Of a stretch of 64,000 bases of DNA, positions 27,001 through 38,400 are shown in pieces. Source of the stretch: Mesostigma viride (taxonomy: Eukaryota > Streptophyta > Mesostigmatophyceae > Mesostigmatales > Mesostigmataceae); contig RPFO01000333.1 of the NCBI GenBank assembly GCA_009746045.1, positions 1,151,674 to 1,215,673 on the forward strand. The letters are read 5' to 3'. The notes beneath the pieces were generated by a model. It was not told the origin of the DNA. It saw only the letters and a list, made by a program, of their open reading frames with translations, and searched no databases. Positions within the stretch are counted from its first letter, which is position 1. The number at the start of each line of letters is the position of its first letter. The position numbers were made by a program, and so were the translations under genes.

Positions 27001-30000
27001 GCAGAGCCACCTGGCACAGCCGCACTCAGTATACCGCCCGGGCCTGTCGGGGCTCATGGGCAACGGGGGGGTAGGGGTGCCTACACCAGGGGGCTCCATG
27101 GGGTCCCTGGGTGGCGTGCCACCGCACACGCTTGGTGCAGCGGGCAGCGGCAACCACCTGAAGGGGTACGACAAGCCCAGGGCGGCGGTGCCAGGCTCCG
27201 CGGGGGCGGCACAAGGGCCAGCGGGCCTGTCGGGAAATGTGAGGGATCACCAGGGGAGGCTGAAAAAGGACCCAGCGTGCCAGCCCAGGTGGGTTCGGGT
27301 GGGGAGCGGTTGGTTTGCCATGGCAGCCGCACTGGGGAGGCTTGGCGTGGGCCTTGGGCCATGGCCACTCGGTTGTGGGCAGAGCACCCAGCACGTGTGC
27401 TTCCATAAAGTGGCATGGCATGGGGAGTGGGATGTAGGTTGGGTGTAAGCACTTGTGTGCAGGTTGGGTGGTCGCCGCATGCCTGTTGCCTGCCGTGCTC
27501 CTCCCCCCATGAGGGCCGGACCGGAGACATCGGTGCCCGTACTTGCGGGACTTGTTGAAGTCCTGTGGGAAAGCTGACGCTAGCGCAGCCTTGCAAACCG
27601 TTTCCTGTGGTGAGCCACAGGGCATGGCACAGGGAATAGGTATGGCAGGTACCTGACACCACCCAGCAGGATAAGGTGGTACCTTTTTCTTTCGTTGTTA
27701 TGATTGATAAGGTGGTACTTTTGTCTTTCGTTATTATGATTGATAAGGTGGTACCTTTCTCTTTCGTTATTGTGATTGATAAGGTGGTACCTTTTTCTTT
27801 CGTTATTAGGATTGATCAGGTGGTACCTTTCTCTTTCGTTATTATGATTGATAAGGTGGTACCTTTTTCTTTCGTTATTATGATTGATCAGGTGGTACCT
27901 TTTTCTTTCGTTATTATGATGAACAGGCACGCCGCATGGTTGTTATTATGATTACTTTTCTTTGTCCTCCGCCTTTTGCACCCCATCATTTCCATGGTGC
28001 CACTGTGTCTAAAAACACCCGGTCGTTCCGGCCTCTGGCCCCTGCGCCACCCCTGCCTCGCGTGGTTTTGTTGCGCCCAGCAGCAGCAATTACGAGAACA
28101 GCAGCGATTGGGAGAACAGCAGCGACAGCCAAGAGGAGCGCAAGGTGGTGAGTGGCCATGCTCACGCGTCTATGCAGGCCTGCTTTGTGCCCCATGCCCC
28201 ATGCCCCATGCCCCATGCCCCATGCCCCATGCCCCATGCCCCATGACCCATGACCCATGACCCATGACCCATGACCCATGACCCATGACCCATGACCCAT
28301 GACCCATGACCCATGACCCATGACCCATGACCCATGACCCATGCCCCATGCCCCATGCCCCATGCCCCATGCCCCATGCCCCATGCCCCATGCCCCATGC
28401 CCCATGCCCCATGCCCCATGCCCCATGCCCCATGCCCCATGCCCCATGCCCCATGCCCCATGCCCCATGCCCCACGCCCCACGCCCCATGCCCCATGCCC
28501 CATGCCCCATGCCCCATGCCCCATGCCCCATGCCCCATGCCCCATGCCCCACGCCCCACGCCCCACGCCCCACGCCCCACGCCCCGCGCCCCACGCCCCA
28601 CGCCCCACGCCCCACGCCCCACGCCCCACGCCCCACGCCCCACGCCCCACGCCCCATGCCCCATGCCCCACGCCCCACGCCCCACGCCCCACGCCCCACG
28701 CCCCACGCCCCACGCCCCACACCCCACACCCCCCGCCCCGCGCCCCGCGCCCCCCGCCCCCCGCCCCCGCCCCCCGCCCCCGCCCCATGCCCCCGCCCCC
28801 CTCCCCCTCCCCCCGCCCCATGCCCCCTGCGCCCTGCGCCCTGGCCCCTGCGCCCTGGCCCCTGCGCCCTGGCCCCTGCGCCCTGCCCCCTGCCCCATGC
28901 CCCATGCCCCATGCCCCATGCCCCATGCCCATGCCCCATGCCCCATGCCCCATGCCCCATGCCCCATGCCCCATGCCCCATGCCCCATGCCCCATGCCCC
29001 ATGCCCCATGCCCCATGCCCCATGCCCCATGCCCCATGCCCCATGCCCCATGCCCCATGCCCCATGCCCCATGCCCCATGCCCCATGCCCCATGCCCCAT
29101 GCCCCATGCCCCATGCCCCATGCCCCATGCCCCATGCCCCATGCCCCATGCCCCATGCCCCATGCCCCATGCCCCATGCCCCATGCCCCATGCCCCATGC
29201 CCCATGCCCCATGCCCATGCCCCATGCCCCATGCCCCATGCCCCACGCCCCACGCCCCACGCCCCACGCCCCACGCCCCACGCCCCACGCCCCACGCCCC
29301 ACGCCCCACGCCCCACGCCCCACGCCCCACGCCCCACGCCCCACGCCCCACGCCCCACGCCCCACGCCCCCCACGCCCCACGCCCCATGACCCATGCCCC
29401 ATGCCCCATGCCCCATGCCCCATGCCCCATGCCCCATGCCCCATGCCCCATGCCCATGCCCCATGCCCCATGCCCCATGCCCCATGCCCCATGCCCCATG
29501 CCCCATGCCCCATGCCCCATGCCCCATGCCCCATGCCCCATGCCCCATGCCCCATGCCCCATGCCCCATGCCCCATGCCCCATGCCCCATGCCCCATGCC
29601 CCATGCCCCATGCCCCATGCCCCATGCCCCATGCCCCATGCCCCATGCCCCATGCCCCATGCCCCATGCCCCATGCCCCATGCCCCATGCCCCATGCCCC
29701 ATGCCCCATGCCCCATGCCCCATGCCCCATGCCCCATGCCCCATGCCCCATGCCCCATGCCCCATGCCCCATGCCCCATGCCCCATGCCCCATGCCCCAT
29801 GCCCCATGCCCCACGCCCCACGCCCCACGCCCCACGCCCCACGCCCCACGCCCCACGCCCCACGCCCCACGCCCCACGCCCCACGCCCCACGCCCCACGC
29901 CCCACGCCCCATGCCCCATGCCCCATGCCCCATGCCCCATGCCCCATGCCCCATGCCCCATGCCCCATGCCCCATGCCCCATGCCCCATGCCCCATGCCC

Positions 30001-33000
30001 CATGCCCCATGCCCCATGCCCCATGCCCCATGCCCCATGCCCCATGCCCCATGCCCCATGCCCCATGCCCCATGCCCCATGCCCCATGCCCCATGCCCCA
30101 TGCCCCATGCCCCATGCCCCATGCCCCATGCCCCATGCCCCATGCCCCATGCCCCATGCCCCATGCCCCATGCCCCATGCCCCATGCCCCATGCCCCATG
30201 CCCCATGCCCCATGCCCCATGCCCCATGCCCCATGCCCCATGCCCCATGCCCCATGCCCCATGCCCCACGCCCCACGCCCCACGCCCCACGCCCCACGCC
30301 CCACGCCCCACGCCCCACGCCCCACGCCCCACGCCCCACGCCCCACGCCCCACGCCCCACGCCCCACGCCCCACGCCCCACGCCCCACGCCCCACGCCCC
30401 ACGCCCCACGCCCCACGCCCCACGCCCCACGCCCCACGCCCCACGCCCCACGCCCCACGCCCCACGCCCCACGCCCCACGCCCCACGCCCCACGCCCCAC
30501 GCCCCACGCCCCACGCCCCACGCCCCACGCCCCACGCCCCACGCCCCACGCCCCACGCCCCACGCCCCACGCCCCACGCCCCACGCCCCACGCCCCACGC
30601 CCCACGCCCCACGCCCCACGCCCCACGCCCCACGCCCCACGCCCCACGCCCCACGCCCCACGCCCCCGCCCCCGCCCCCCGCCCGCCCCCGCCCCCGCCC
30701 CCGCCCCCGCCCCCGCCCCTGGCCCCTGCGCCCTGGCCCCTGCGCCCTGGCCCCTGCCCCCTGCGCCCTGCCCCCTGCGCCCAGCGCCAGGCCCCAGGCC
30801 CCACGCCCCACGCCCCACGCCCCACGCCCCACGCCCCACGCCCCACGCCCCACGCCCCACGCCCCAGGCTCCAGGCCCCATGTGCCATGTGTGCATCTCC
30901 CCATCATCTATTGTAGGGCGACCGCCGCAACAGAGGATGGCCTGCCACATCAGCTGCGCTGGCTAGCTGTATTGGCCTGGCATTAGCGACAGAGGGTGCA
31001 GGGTACAGGGAGGAAGAAAAAGGGCCCGCACGAGCCGTCTGTGCTGTGCGCCCGGCCTGCTGAGTTGTGTCCTGGTGGAGCGTGTGCTTGCATGCTCCCT
31101 TTGTTGATCATGCGCCCTAGCCTGAACATCATCCTCCCCAGCCACCTTACCTAGCCTTCGGGTTTATGCTATCACTCGTAATCTTGCGGTGCCCCATGCT
31201 TTTGCGTCATGTGTCAACGTGTGACGGCGCATCCTGCCGCATCCTGTAACTGCCGCCTCCTGGCACATCATGTAACTGTCACCAACTGCCTCGTACTGTA
31301 ACCGCCACCTCCTGCCACCCAGAGTGTAGGCCATCGGCGCGGACCCGGAGAGGGCTACGCGGGCGCTACGGATGCCGGCGCCATGGACCTGCGGCGCTCC
31401 ATCAGTGGTGACAGCAAGCAGACACTCTCCGCGATTGCGTGCGACGGTGCTGAGCTGTGGGGCCTGCAGGTGGGTGCGCCCAAACTGTGGATGCTTGGTC
31501 GGCATGGCGCGGGGTGGGCTCGCATGGCGCCTGGTGTGCCCACGCGATGTGTGTGCAGGGTTTTGTGTCGGGAACCATTTCTTGTACTGATGAGGGGTGG
31601 GGTGGGGATGCTTGCTGGGGTTTCTATCAATAGCTGACGGACACACGCATGAGGACCTGCCCTGGCACTTACACAGCACACACTCGTGCGCGCCCGCATA
31701 TGCGCGCCCGCATCTTTGTGCCACCACCTGCCCACCTTCTCACTGTGCTAGGTGTATGGGGCCCCATCGGTCCGCCGTTTGTGTGCATATGCTTATGTGT
31801 TGGCCGTTTGTGTGCCGGCCGTTTGTGTGCCGGCCGTTTGTGTGCCGGCCGTTTGTGTGCGCCGCTGTGTCTGCGAACACATGTATGCGTGTGCGCCTCG
31901 GCAAGGCGTGTTGCCCCACCTGCTGTGCCCATCGTGCATGCAAGGCGTGTTGCCCCATCTGCTGTGCCCATCGTGCATGCAAGGCGTGTTGCCCCACCTG
32001 CTGTGCCCATCGCGCATGCAAGGCGTGTTGCCCCACCTGCTGTGCCCATCGTGCAGGCAAGGCGTGTTGCCCCACCTGCTGTGCCCATCGTGCATGCAAG
32101 GCGTGTTGCCCCACCTGCTGTGCCCATCGTGCAGGCAAGGCGTGTTGCCCCACCTGCTGTGCCCATCGCGCATGCAAGGCGTGTTGCCCCACCTGCTGTG
32201 CCCATCGTCATGCAAGGCGTGTTGCCCCACCTGCTGTGCCCATCGTGCATGCAAGGCGTGTTGCCCCACCTGCTGTGCCCATCGTGCATGCAAGGCGTGT
32301 TGCCCCACCTGCTGTGCCCATCGTGCAGGCAAGGCGTGTTGCCCCACCTGCTGTGCCCATCGTGCATGCAAGGCGTGTTGCCCCACCTGCTGTGCCCATC
32401 GTGCATGCAAGGCGTGTTGCCCCACCTGCTGTGCCCATCGTGCATGCAAGGCGTGTTGCCCCACCTGCTGTGCCCATCGTGCATGCAAGGCGTGTTGCCC
32501 CACCTGCTGTGCCCATCGTGCATGCAAGGCGTGTTGCCCCACCTGCTGTGCCCATCGTGCATGCAAGGCGTGTTGCCCCACCTGCTGTGCCCATCGTGCA
32601 GGCAAGGCGTGTTGCCCCACCTGCTGTGCCCATCGTGCATGCAAGGCGTGTTGTCCCATCTGCTGTGCCCATCGCGCATGATCCCTGGCTCTGCCCCGCA
32701 GCCAGTGCGCGCATGCACATGGCAGCCCTGACCACCCCCCTGTTGGGATGGATGCGTCGCGGGGTGTCATGCGGACGGTGGGTCCCTGTGTACCAGCGCA
32801 CACTCTTGCATAAGGCTTACCTGGCATCTCGGCCCGCCCCCTCCTGCCCCCATCCTTCCCCTCGAGTAACCCCTCACAGTGCCCATAAACAATGCCCCCC
32901 TCCTCGGTGGGCCCCCCAAACTGTGCCACATAAACATGTCCCCCGTTCCACCCCCCCAGGACGAGCGGGAGGTGAAGCGCCAGCGCCGCAAGCAGAGCAA

Positions 33001-34301
33001 CCGCGAGTCGGCGCGCCGCTCACGCCTGCGCAAGCAAGCAGAATGCGAGGAGCTGGGGTCGCGCGTAGAGAGTCTCACCATGGAGAACATGCACCTGCGT
33101 GACGAGCTGCGGCAGCTACACACCACCTGCAACGTGCTGGGGTCAGAGAACGCGCTGCTGCAGGTGGGCAAGGCGTGCCGGCTTGTATGCCCCTGGTGGG
33201 GCAGGGGCCGCCCCACCTGTCATGCACTACCTAGAATATTTGTGTAGGTCCGCTCCCCACTACCTGCCAGTGCAATGCAAGCCAGCGCGCGCCGCATTTC
33301 CTATGTGGCGGCAGCCATGTGGTGGTCGTGCCCGCTAGGGAACGGCCCTTGCCTTGTTCCCAGGGAGAGCTCGTTCTCCACCTTCGCTTTCTCATGGGGC
33401 TGCTGGTGGCGGGCACGCAGGGTGGCGGGGAGCATGTGGTCAAGGGGGCGAGCCAAGGGGCGCACTGTTTGTGAGTGGCAGCGGGAGCGTGTGTGAAGGT
33501 AGCACCTCATCATGCCCATCCCACACGGGGCGCGCCCGTTATACCTATCACACGGCCCTGCCCGGCCCAACGGCATGCTGCCCGCTGGGGTACCGTCTGC
33601 GCCAGGTGTGCGCTAGTCTTGAAGACTTTGTGGGGAGACCGTTCTGTTGGGTGAGCCACCGTTGTCTGTGCATGGTTTGCTCATATTTGCTGCCTGCGGT
33701 GTGCGTGCCCATGTGTGGCCCCCCTGCTTGTGCCCATGTGTGTGCTGCCACCCTGCAGGAGCAACTTCGGAAAATCCGTTTCCCTGTGCCTGCCTCTGGG
33801 GACAACCCGTCCGCAGTGTCCACCCCCGCGCTTGCATCTGTCACCATGCCTCTAGCAGAACCCGCGGCGTCGGTCGAGGGCAGTGCCGGTGCCAGCCCTG
33901 CTGCCGCCAAGGATGCTAAGGAGCATGACACCAGCAGCGACAAGCCGTCAGGCACCGACGGGGCCGATGCGGCGGTTGAGGGGCAAAGCAAGAAGCCAAA
34001 GGGTGAGGGCGAGAGGGACGGCGAGCCGGCCCATGACAGCGCGTCCTCTGTGCCGGCCACCAAACGTTCGGCCGAGGGTGCAGGGGAGGCAGAGCCCCCC
34101 ACAGAGGGCGCCGATGCGCAGGGTGCAGTGGCGCAGGAGCATCCCGAGGGGAAAGCCAAGGCAGCAAAGAAAGAAGATACGCAGCAAGAGTGTGCGGCCG
34201 TGCCTGCGGAAACCAAGCCTCGTCATGACAGCCCTGAGGCTGCGGACAAGAGCAAGGGGGAACAACCCAGTGAGGCGCCACAGACAGCTGCCTCGGCTTG
34301 A
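20464..34301 (+). CDS. GBF: G-box-binding bZIP transcription factor (GBF type, MFMR domain)
   Basis: Exons: 20464-20499, 20695-20742, 22689-22913, about 23571-23730 (start uncertain), 26618-27288, 28081-28147, 31323-31469, 32960-33163, 33759-34301. The start MGIEPAP… is in the first exon. The N-terminus has the plant MFMR pattern: [18 protein letters not shown], then [14 protein letters not shown]. The middle is Gly/Ser/Pro-rich with an acidic Ser stretch ([20 protein letters not shown]) and ELWGLQ. The 68-residue bZIP exon has [12 protein letters not shown], the DNA-contact motif NRESARRSR (N-x7-R), and leucines every seventh residue (six heptads). The C-terminal exon begins EQLRKIRF and is Glu/Ala/Lys-rich, ending at TGA. 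About 700 residues. GBFs bind CACGTG elements in the nucleus as dimers; the targets here are unknown. The coding part is split by introns full of minisatellites. The exon near 23571 does not phase cleanly with 22913, so a small exon may be missing. Confidence 0.93.
20999..21832. repeat. Poly-C tract and CCTGTTTCCTGCCCCC minisatellite
   Basis: A run of about 36 C (21007-21042) is followed by some 40 imprecise 17-23 bp units around the core ctgtttcctgccccc, with accgtttcctcc and ctgtctcctgcc variants. It lies in GBF intron 2 (20743-22688). The minus strand is GGAAACAGG-rich. Confidence 0.93.
22985..23215. repeat. Short AT palindromic stretch and GTGCGTTGTCTC repeat in GBF intron 3
   Basis: At about 22985-23060 agtatgatg/catcatact inverted repeats occur in AT-rich sequence. 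At about 23145-23200 four copies of a 13-bp gtgcgtYgtctc unit follow. No gene content was seen. Confidence 0.6.
23806..23932. repeat. Five imperfect copies of ATGCTTGCGCTGCCC unit
   Basis: Units of 23-26 bp, each with catgcttgcgctgccc and a variable catcatgcag part, lie about 80 nt downstream of the GBF donor at 23730|23731. Confidence 0.8.
24000..26178. repeat. 28-bp minisatellite, about 78 copies
   Basis: Unit gtggtctggttgtgatcaag plus gcccttty; variation is concentrated at the aaggccc/aagaccc/aagtccc and ttttg/ttcg/ttgg positions. It lies in GBF intron 4 (23731-26617). There is no long open frame, so it is clearly noncoding. Confidence 0.97.
27670..27925. repeat. 36-bp tandem repeat, seven copies
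   Basis: Unit gataaggtggtacctttttc plus tttcgttattatgatt, with gatcagg and cctttct variants. It lies in GBF intron 5 (27289-28080). The period is a multiple of three, giving a spurious open frame in both directions. Confidence 0.93.
28189..30870. repeat. (CCCCATG/CCCCACG)n heptamer array, about 2.7 kb
   Basis: Several hundred 7-bp units in homogeneous blocks: ccccatg, then cccatga (about 28242-28340), then ccccatg, ccccacg, mixed C-rich degenerate parts (28730-28890 and 30660-30790), and further alternating long ccccatg and ccccacg blocks (switches near 29240, 29390, 29810, 29905, 30267). It lies in GBF intron 6, starting about 40 nt after the donor at 28147|28148. All three frames on both strands are nearly free of stops for this reason only. 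Confidence 0.97.
31901..32680. repeat. 39-bp minisatellite, 20 copies
   Basis: Unit gcaaggcgtgttgccccacc plus tgctgtgcccatcgtgcat; variants gcagg for gcatg, and one unit near 32206 shortened by three bases. It lies in GBF intron 7 (31470-32959). A short 16-bp repeat (ggccgtttgtgtgccg, four copies) precedes it at 31800-31860. Confidence 0.96.
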
Positions 34302-35412
34302 TTAGTAATTGGCACATAGGAAGTAGTTCTCTTCCTCTATGGAATGGAGTAGGTCTTTCCCCATTGAACTTTTTCTTTCATGGGGAAAGATGACGCATAT
34401 GGTTCCCTTCCACTAGTAGATGGCCTGTTCCTCTCAGGGAAAGGTTGGCTTTTTCCATGCTAGTTGAGATCGTTAACGGTGTTGACTGGACGAGCCACTT
34501 AAAATAGTGCAGGAGTAGTGGATTCAGTGGCCTTGTACATAAGATATCTGTTTGTTTTAGTCAAGCATGTATGAACGAGACCTTATTCAGAAGGCATGTG
34601 CAAATATCTCTCATTTGGAGTTTTTACAGTGCTTGGTCGAGCTCGACCCCGTCTTGAATTCTTCACCCCCCTTCAGTGGGGAAGGAGCGTGTTTGCAAAC
34701 GAGGGAGGCATGCCAGCCAAGACCCCTGGGGTCGCAAGCATCATAGATAGAACATAGGACTGTTTTTGTAGATTAGATAGAATAGGATTGTTTTGTATAT
34801 TTTATATAGCTTAGACCGGTATAGGATTGGGTGCACCCATCCATGCATCCATCCATCAGGGTTAATGCTCCGTGACTCCCCAACGGGAGCACGAGTTAAT
34901 CAATTAATTTAATTGTTCAAGCAGTGATGATCCACTTTGGTGTCTCATGCTGTAGCTAGCTTCTAGGTGCGGGCAGCATGCACATCATTAAAATTATGAT
35001 TAACACGCGGCAGTATCTGTCATGCATCGCTGCACATGATTGTGATGTATGAACGTATTTCTGCCACGTACAGGACATCATTTGCAGATCGATCGACGCC
35101 GTGCTTCTCGTGCATTACTGGGAATGAAATCATTTTTTGAAAAGTATGTACAGGAAAAAATCAGTCCCACAGCATGTCGCAGGTAGTCTGCCACTATGAT
35201 TTCATGAAGAAGAAGAGCCAGGTCGGTCTCGCCTGGGTGGTACCTAGCTTCTTTTCTGTACAAGCAGTGATGGTTGGCAAACGGCCATCCCCAAAGCGCT
35301 CTTTGTACCCGCAATCCGAGGGCCTGGAATCTCCGCAAGGCAGGATGGAACTTGGGGCAAGGAATTAACTTGAGTCGGCAGCAGTGTGAAACCCTGGTGA
35401 TACACCTATCAC
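34302..35412. other. Convergent intergenic region (3' UTRs of GBF and NUF2)
   Basis: Two genes end here tail to tail. It contains AT-richer sequence and, at 34881-34897, caacgggagcacgagtt followed by aatcaattaatttaatt; the same motif recurs at 53443 and 53474, suggesting a retroelement 3' end with an AT tail. No gene was found. Confidence 0.6.
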
Positions 35413-38400
35413 TCAATGGCATATGATGCTGCTCAGCAGCGGGAATGGCTTGTCAGGTTCCATGGCTGCAGACAAGGCTGCATTGTAGCTTTTCACCTGC
35501 ACACAGTAAACAACACAGGCAAGCCAGAGGGGTCCAACACATTGGGTTGTCATGGGCAGTACTGGAATGCATAATGAATGTCCTGAAGCCAGGACAACAG
35601 GCACGTTCAAGTTACCTACGCCGTCCAAAAAAACTACCAGCTTGTGCAACCATTCCTTGTTGAACACATGCGCATACATATGCCTCAGCCTCCCCTCTCG
35701 TGCCCTGGCTCACCTGCACGCGCAGCGCGTCGTACTTGGCCACCATCGCGCTCATCTCACTAGTGTGGCTCATGCGCACGTTCGTCATCTGGGCCTGCAG
35801 GTCCTTGATCTGCCAGGGTATGAGGAAACCAGCACACAACAGACAAGTCATGCACAGGGGCATGAGCCAGGAGAACAATTAGCAACAACATGACAATTAG
35901 TAACAAGCGAGGGATAATAACTTGTTGTGGATTACATTGATGCTAGTGTTAAGGGCAAAAAGCCACGCGGCAGATCCGTCACATTATCACAGTACGCAAC
36001 AACGTGAATTCTCGGGTGCTCACGTGCATCTGTTAATGTGCGGCAGCATGTTTGTTACAGAGTAATGCATGCCAATGTTTACATGCCGCCGTATGCCACG
36101 TACGCGCTGCACCGCCGCCATGACGGGGCACGCATGCCACTGAAATAATGGGAAAGATATTTAGCGCCCGCCCCCGCCCCCCCCCCCCTCATCGTCGAAT
36201 TCTCCCTGACCACCCCTGACTCTTTCCCCACCTTGGCCTCAATCTCCTCTGCGTGCGCCAGCGCGGCCGCTCGTTCATGCTCGAGCGCGCTACGGCCCTC
36301 CTGTGCCGCCTCCACTGCCGCGGCGGCCGCCTCCTTCTTCTGCTGCGCGCGCTGCTCAAACTTGTCCAGGCGCTCCTCCGCGGATTGGGCTGGGGGGTGA
36401 CGGGGGCAAAAGATCACCAGCACAAGGGTGGGGGTGAATATCAGGCGGCAGAGCATGTCAATGCAGCCGTCTTAAACAGGCAAGAAACGAGGCACGCGAG
36501 GACATGCGTAATCACTGAACATGAATGCTACATAGGAACGCCACCCACAGAATATGCCACCCACAGAATATGCGTTGTGATGCGAGGACATACCATGGTG
36601 CAGGTGGGGGAAGAGGAGGGGACCGAACCGGTGTCCTCGTGGGTGGCGGGTGGCAGTACATCCCTGCTACAGGGCTAGTCCGTGCTGCCCATGGGAAGAC
36701 GTGGAAAGTGGGCAGTGCAAGCCATCTTCCAACACCGGGGCATGGAACTGCGTGAGTGCATGGGCCCCATGTGTGTGGCGATTCCCCTGACCCCATGCGG
36801 ATCTCCTCCCCCATATGGGGGCCATCCCATGGGGGCGCAGACAAGCCATTGTTTTAGAGGGACACGGCCCAAACTATTGCCTGATTTTACGGCCGCGCCC
36901 CCACTTCCATTCCTGCCCGCCCACCTTGCCGCCGCAGCTGCTGCTGCTCGCTGTCCAGCCGACAGAGCTCGGCCTCGGCGCTCTGCACCTGCGCGCGCAT
37001 GGCCTTGACCTGGTGCGACGCGTCCTTGCGACGGGAGACCTGCGACATTGGGTGCGGGGGCGGGGGGGAATGGGCATGGGCAGGCAAGCCATCAATGTCT
37101 GTTTCATGAATGGGGCCCTCCGCTGCCATGTGATATGGTGAGTGGGTGGAGCATGCAAGGCGTATAGCGGCAGGTGGCAGAGCCTTGTAGCCCTTGGGCA
37201 CGCGGCTTGCGTGCAGGGTCAGCAGTTTGAACATGGAACTCACAACCCGAATGTCGTGGTGATTCTGCCCTGTGGTGGCAGCGACCCCTCATGTGTGCGG
37301 CCGTGGATGAGGGAGCAGGCTAGCTGGGGGAAAACAGAGTCATGCTGCAGGCGGCTGGACGTGCATACGGGTGTTGACCCCCCCCCCCCTTTTGTGAAGG
37401 ATGTGTGCGTGGAAAGCATGGAAGCGGCATGTTGGGTAGGCAGCATGGCAACAGCCGAGCTGGGGGGCAGTCTCCCTGTCTTCCTAGTTGGCGCAGGGCA
37501 GGTGGCGATAGCGCAGGCAGCCCGCAGGGCAAGAGAATCCACGGAAACCACTTGCTGTACGACCGCGGGCTAGCTGGTAGGGCAAAAGCCCAGGACACAC
37601 ATACACACACGCATGCAGACACACACACATGCAGACACACGCGCACATAGAGCAGGCAGGCAGAGGCACCCCTTCCCCCCCCCCCCCCCCCCCCACTCAC
37701 CTCGGTGTCCACCTCCTCCAGCAGCTTGAGCGTGCGTTGAGTCTCGCGGCCGACCTGCGCGCGATGGCACGCCCCATGCCCCATGCCCCATGCCCCATGC
37801 CCCATGCCCCATGCCCCATGCCCCATGCCCCATGCCCCATGCCCCATGCCCCATGCCCCATGCCCCATGCCCCATGCCCCATGCCCCATGCCCCATGCCC
37901 CATGCCCCATGCCCCAACCGGCAACATGCCACAGGCAGGCGGACAGGTCAGGAACCGCTTGTCGTGTGTGAGGGCCGTAGAGCGCCATGTGTCGCGTGGG
38001 CGCATCATGTGTGTGAGGGCCGTAGAGCGCCATGTGTTGCGTGGGCGCATCATGTGTGTGAGGGCCGTAGAGCGCCATGTGTTGCGTGGGCGCATCATGT
38101 GTGTGAGGGCCGTAGAGCGCCATGTGTTGCGTGGGCGCATCACCATGTTTCCACCCCCCGCTCGCGCGCGTCCGTGTAGTGCATAGATGCGTCAACAGAC
38201 ACGTGCCCCATGGGGGTGTTGGCATGACATCAGGGGCGAGTATGGGGACGCAGGCAACGCATCATCGCCCAGCCAAGGCACCTGAGGACAGCACAACCCA
38301 CGCTCCAGGTGTCAGCAGAAACCATGCTCGACGTGGCAGCAACTCCGGTAGGGATGCTAGCAACTATGCACTTGGTGGAGGCAACCCTGCTAGGGCTTCC

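Noticed and set aside
27986-30966. 900-codon open frames (MPHAPCP / GAWGMGH repeats) on both strands
   Set aside because: They are translations of a 7-bp satellite within GBF intron 6, open in every frame; no codon-position bias is expected or seen.
31901-32680. Cys/His-rich ([13 protein letters not shown]) repeat resembling a metal-binding protein
   Set aside because: It is a 39-bp minisatellite inside a GBF intron between exons that join in phase; the Cys/His pattern follows from the repeat alone.
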